NCBI RefSeq assembly: GCF_002914525.1
Contig: NZ_LODW01000047.1
Span: 98,458 to 162,457, forward strand
From: Rhizobium hidalgonense
Lineage (GTDB): Bacteria; Pseudomonadota; Alphaproteobacteria; Rhizobiales; Rhizobiaceae
Length of the DNA: 64,000 nucleotides
Direction: 5' to 3'
Shown here in pieces: positions 63,541 to 64,000 of the stretch. The notes beneath the pieces were generated by a model. That model was given only the letters and a program-made list of their open reading frames with translations, did not search any database and was not told the DNA's origin. The number at the start of each line of letters is the position of its first letter. Position 1 is the stretch's first letter. The position numbers and the translations under genes were made by a program.

Positions 63541-64000
63541 TTTCTACCCTTACCATTAGAAATGTTGTAGTTCGTGGCCCCACTACCGACTAACCTACAA
63601 TGGTCCCGGTCCAATGCGCAATGTAAGAGTCACGCCTTCTCCGCCTGATCTCGCATAACGGAAAGCCATCACTTGACCTACGGCTGAATCGCCAGACACT
63701 GCGCGTAACCGAGCATCGGGCGCGCCAGCGCCGTTATGATCAACGGATGGTCCTGAACATGCCCGGCGCGGCAATGCGACTGCGCAGCAGGTCACGGGCA
63801 ATGGTCTGTTTCGTGGTTTGGGGTGCGGACGTCCTGACCGGCGGCGTGCAGAACGAGGTCCTCGAGATGCACGAACTCACCTCGAGCCGGGTAGCGTCAC
63901 GGTGGCGTCGATGAGGGCCGCAGAAGGCTTTGTAACTGGAGCAGATCTGGTGGCAGAAGGGATTCCTGTTTTTTGTGAATCATGATTCACTTCCTTTATG
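63541..64000. other. Upstream stretch to the window end
   Basis: About 460 bp with no supported gene; an ORF at 63595-63801 on the minus strand is not protein-like. Near the end lies a perfect 16-bp palindrome (63975-63990). Confidence 0.45.
63975..63990. repeat. 16-bp perfect palindrome near the window edge
   Basis: GTGAATCATGATTCAC is a perfect palindrome followed 7 bp later by a possible ATG at 63998. It may be an operator or an IS end; the gene it belongs to lies outside the window. Confidence 0.4.

Noticed and set aside
1..64000. CRISPR array
   Set aside because: No series of regularly spaced direct repeats was seen. The only clustered repeat, GGGAGGAGG at 43.1-43.2 kb, lies in hairpins and is not an array.

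Overview
The window looks like accessory DNA of a Rhizobiales alphaproteobacterium, probably Rhizobiaceae or a close relative. The pointers are two SyrB-type coiled-coil proteins, a DUF982 protein, DUF1236 proteins, a CsgH-type curli chaperone, ChrB and a small RNA of the CUCCUCCC-loop type. No rRNA, tRNA, ribosomal or core metabolic genes were seen apart from a thyX. Pseudogenes, IS remnants and single-gene regulators with their targets are common, which fits a megaplasmid or a chromosomal island. Assignments rest on reading motifs; no database search was run.

Layout. 0-6 kb: a membrane protein end, an orphan ABC binding protein, a flavin monooxygenase, a DUF2156 protein and two SyrB-like genes, one frameshifted. 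6-11 kb: small hypotheticals, a LigD-type DNA ligase, and a tightly packed run of small genes ending in a staphylococcal-nuclease-like protein. 12-17 kb: two regulator/target sets with visible operators (MarR with NmrA/SDR, TetR with GST) plus a Tat-exported hydrolase. 17-20 kb: a toxin-antitoxin module with a broken toxin, a LysR/NTF2-like pair and a receiver-domain remnant. 20-27 kb: BON and DUF1236 envelope proteins, a MerR-controlled metal/thiol operon, curlins with CsgH, and a COG4315 protein. 27-32 kb: a DedA-PAP2-LssY fusion, a second PAP2 phosphatase, an MFS transporter and ChrB. 32-41 kb: a copper/cytochrome region on both strands (DUF326, DUF305, cytochrome b561, TolC, multicopper oxidase, cupredoxin, CusF, broken DUF411).

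41-44 kb is decayed: a second, broken copy of the 17-kb toxin-antitoxin module, a frameshifted SRAP peptidase and a LysR remnant. Among them lies an intact-looking small RNA locus with four hairpins, each showing CCUCCUCCC in its loop. 44-51 kb holds a GlxA-type AraC regulator, two dehydrogenases sharing a 33-bp upstream element at the same distance from their start codons, two paralogous proteins of unknown function and a TehA-like transporter.

54-64 kb looks like a defence island next to an IS66 remnant. It has a large HEPN/STAND-NTPase/TPR/OB-like protein, then a five-gene operon whose genes all overlap: ThyX, a DNA methyltransferase, a phosphoribosyltransferase-like protein, an ORC/CDC6-like AAA+ ATPase and an unrecognised protein. 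I cannot match this gene combination to a named defence system from memory, and it is the strongest candidate for an undescribed system here.
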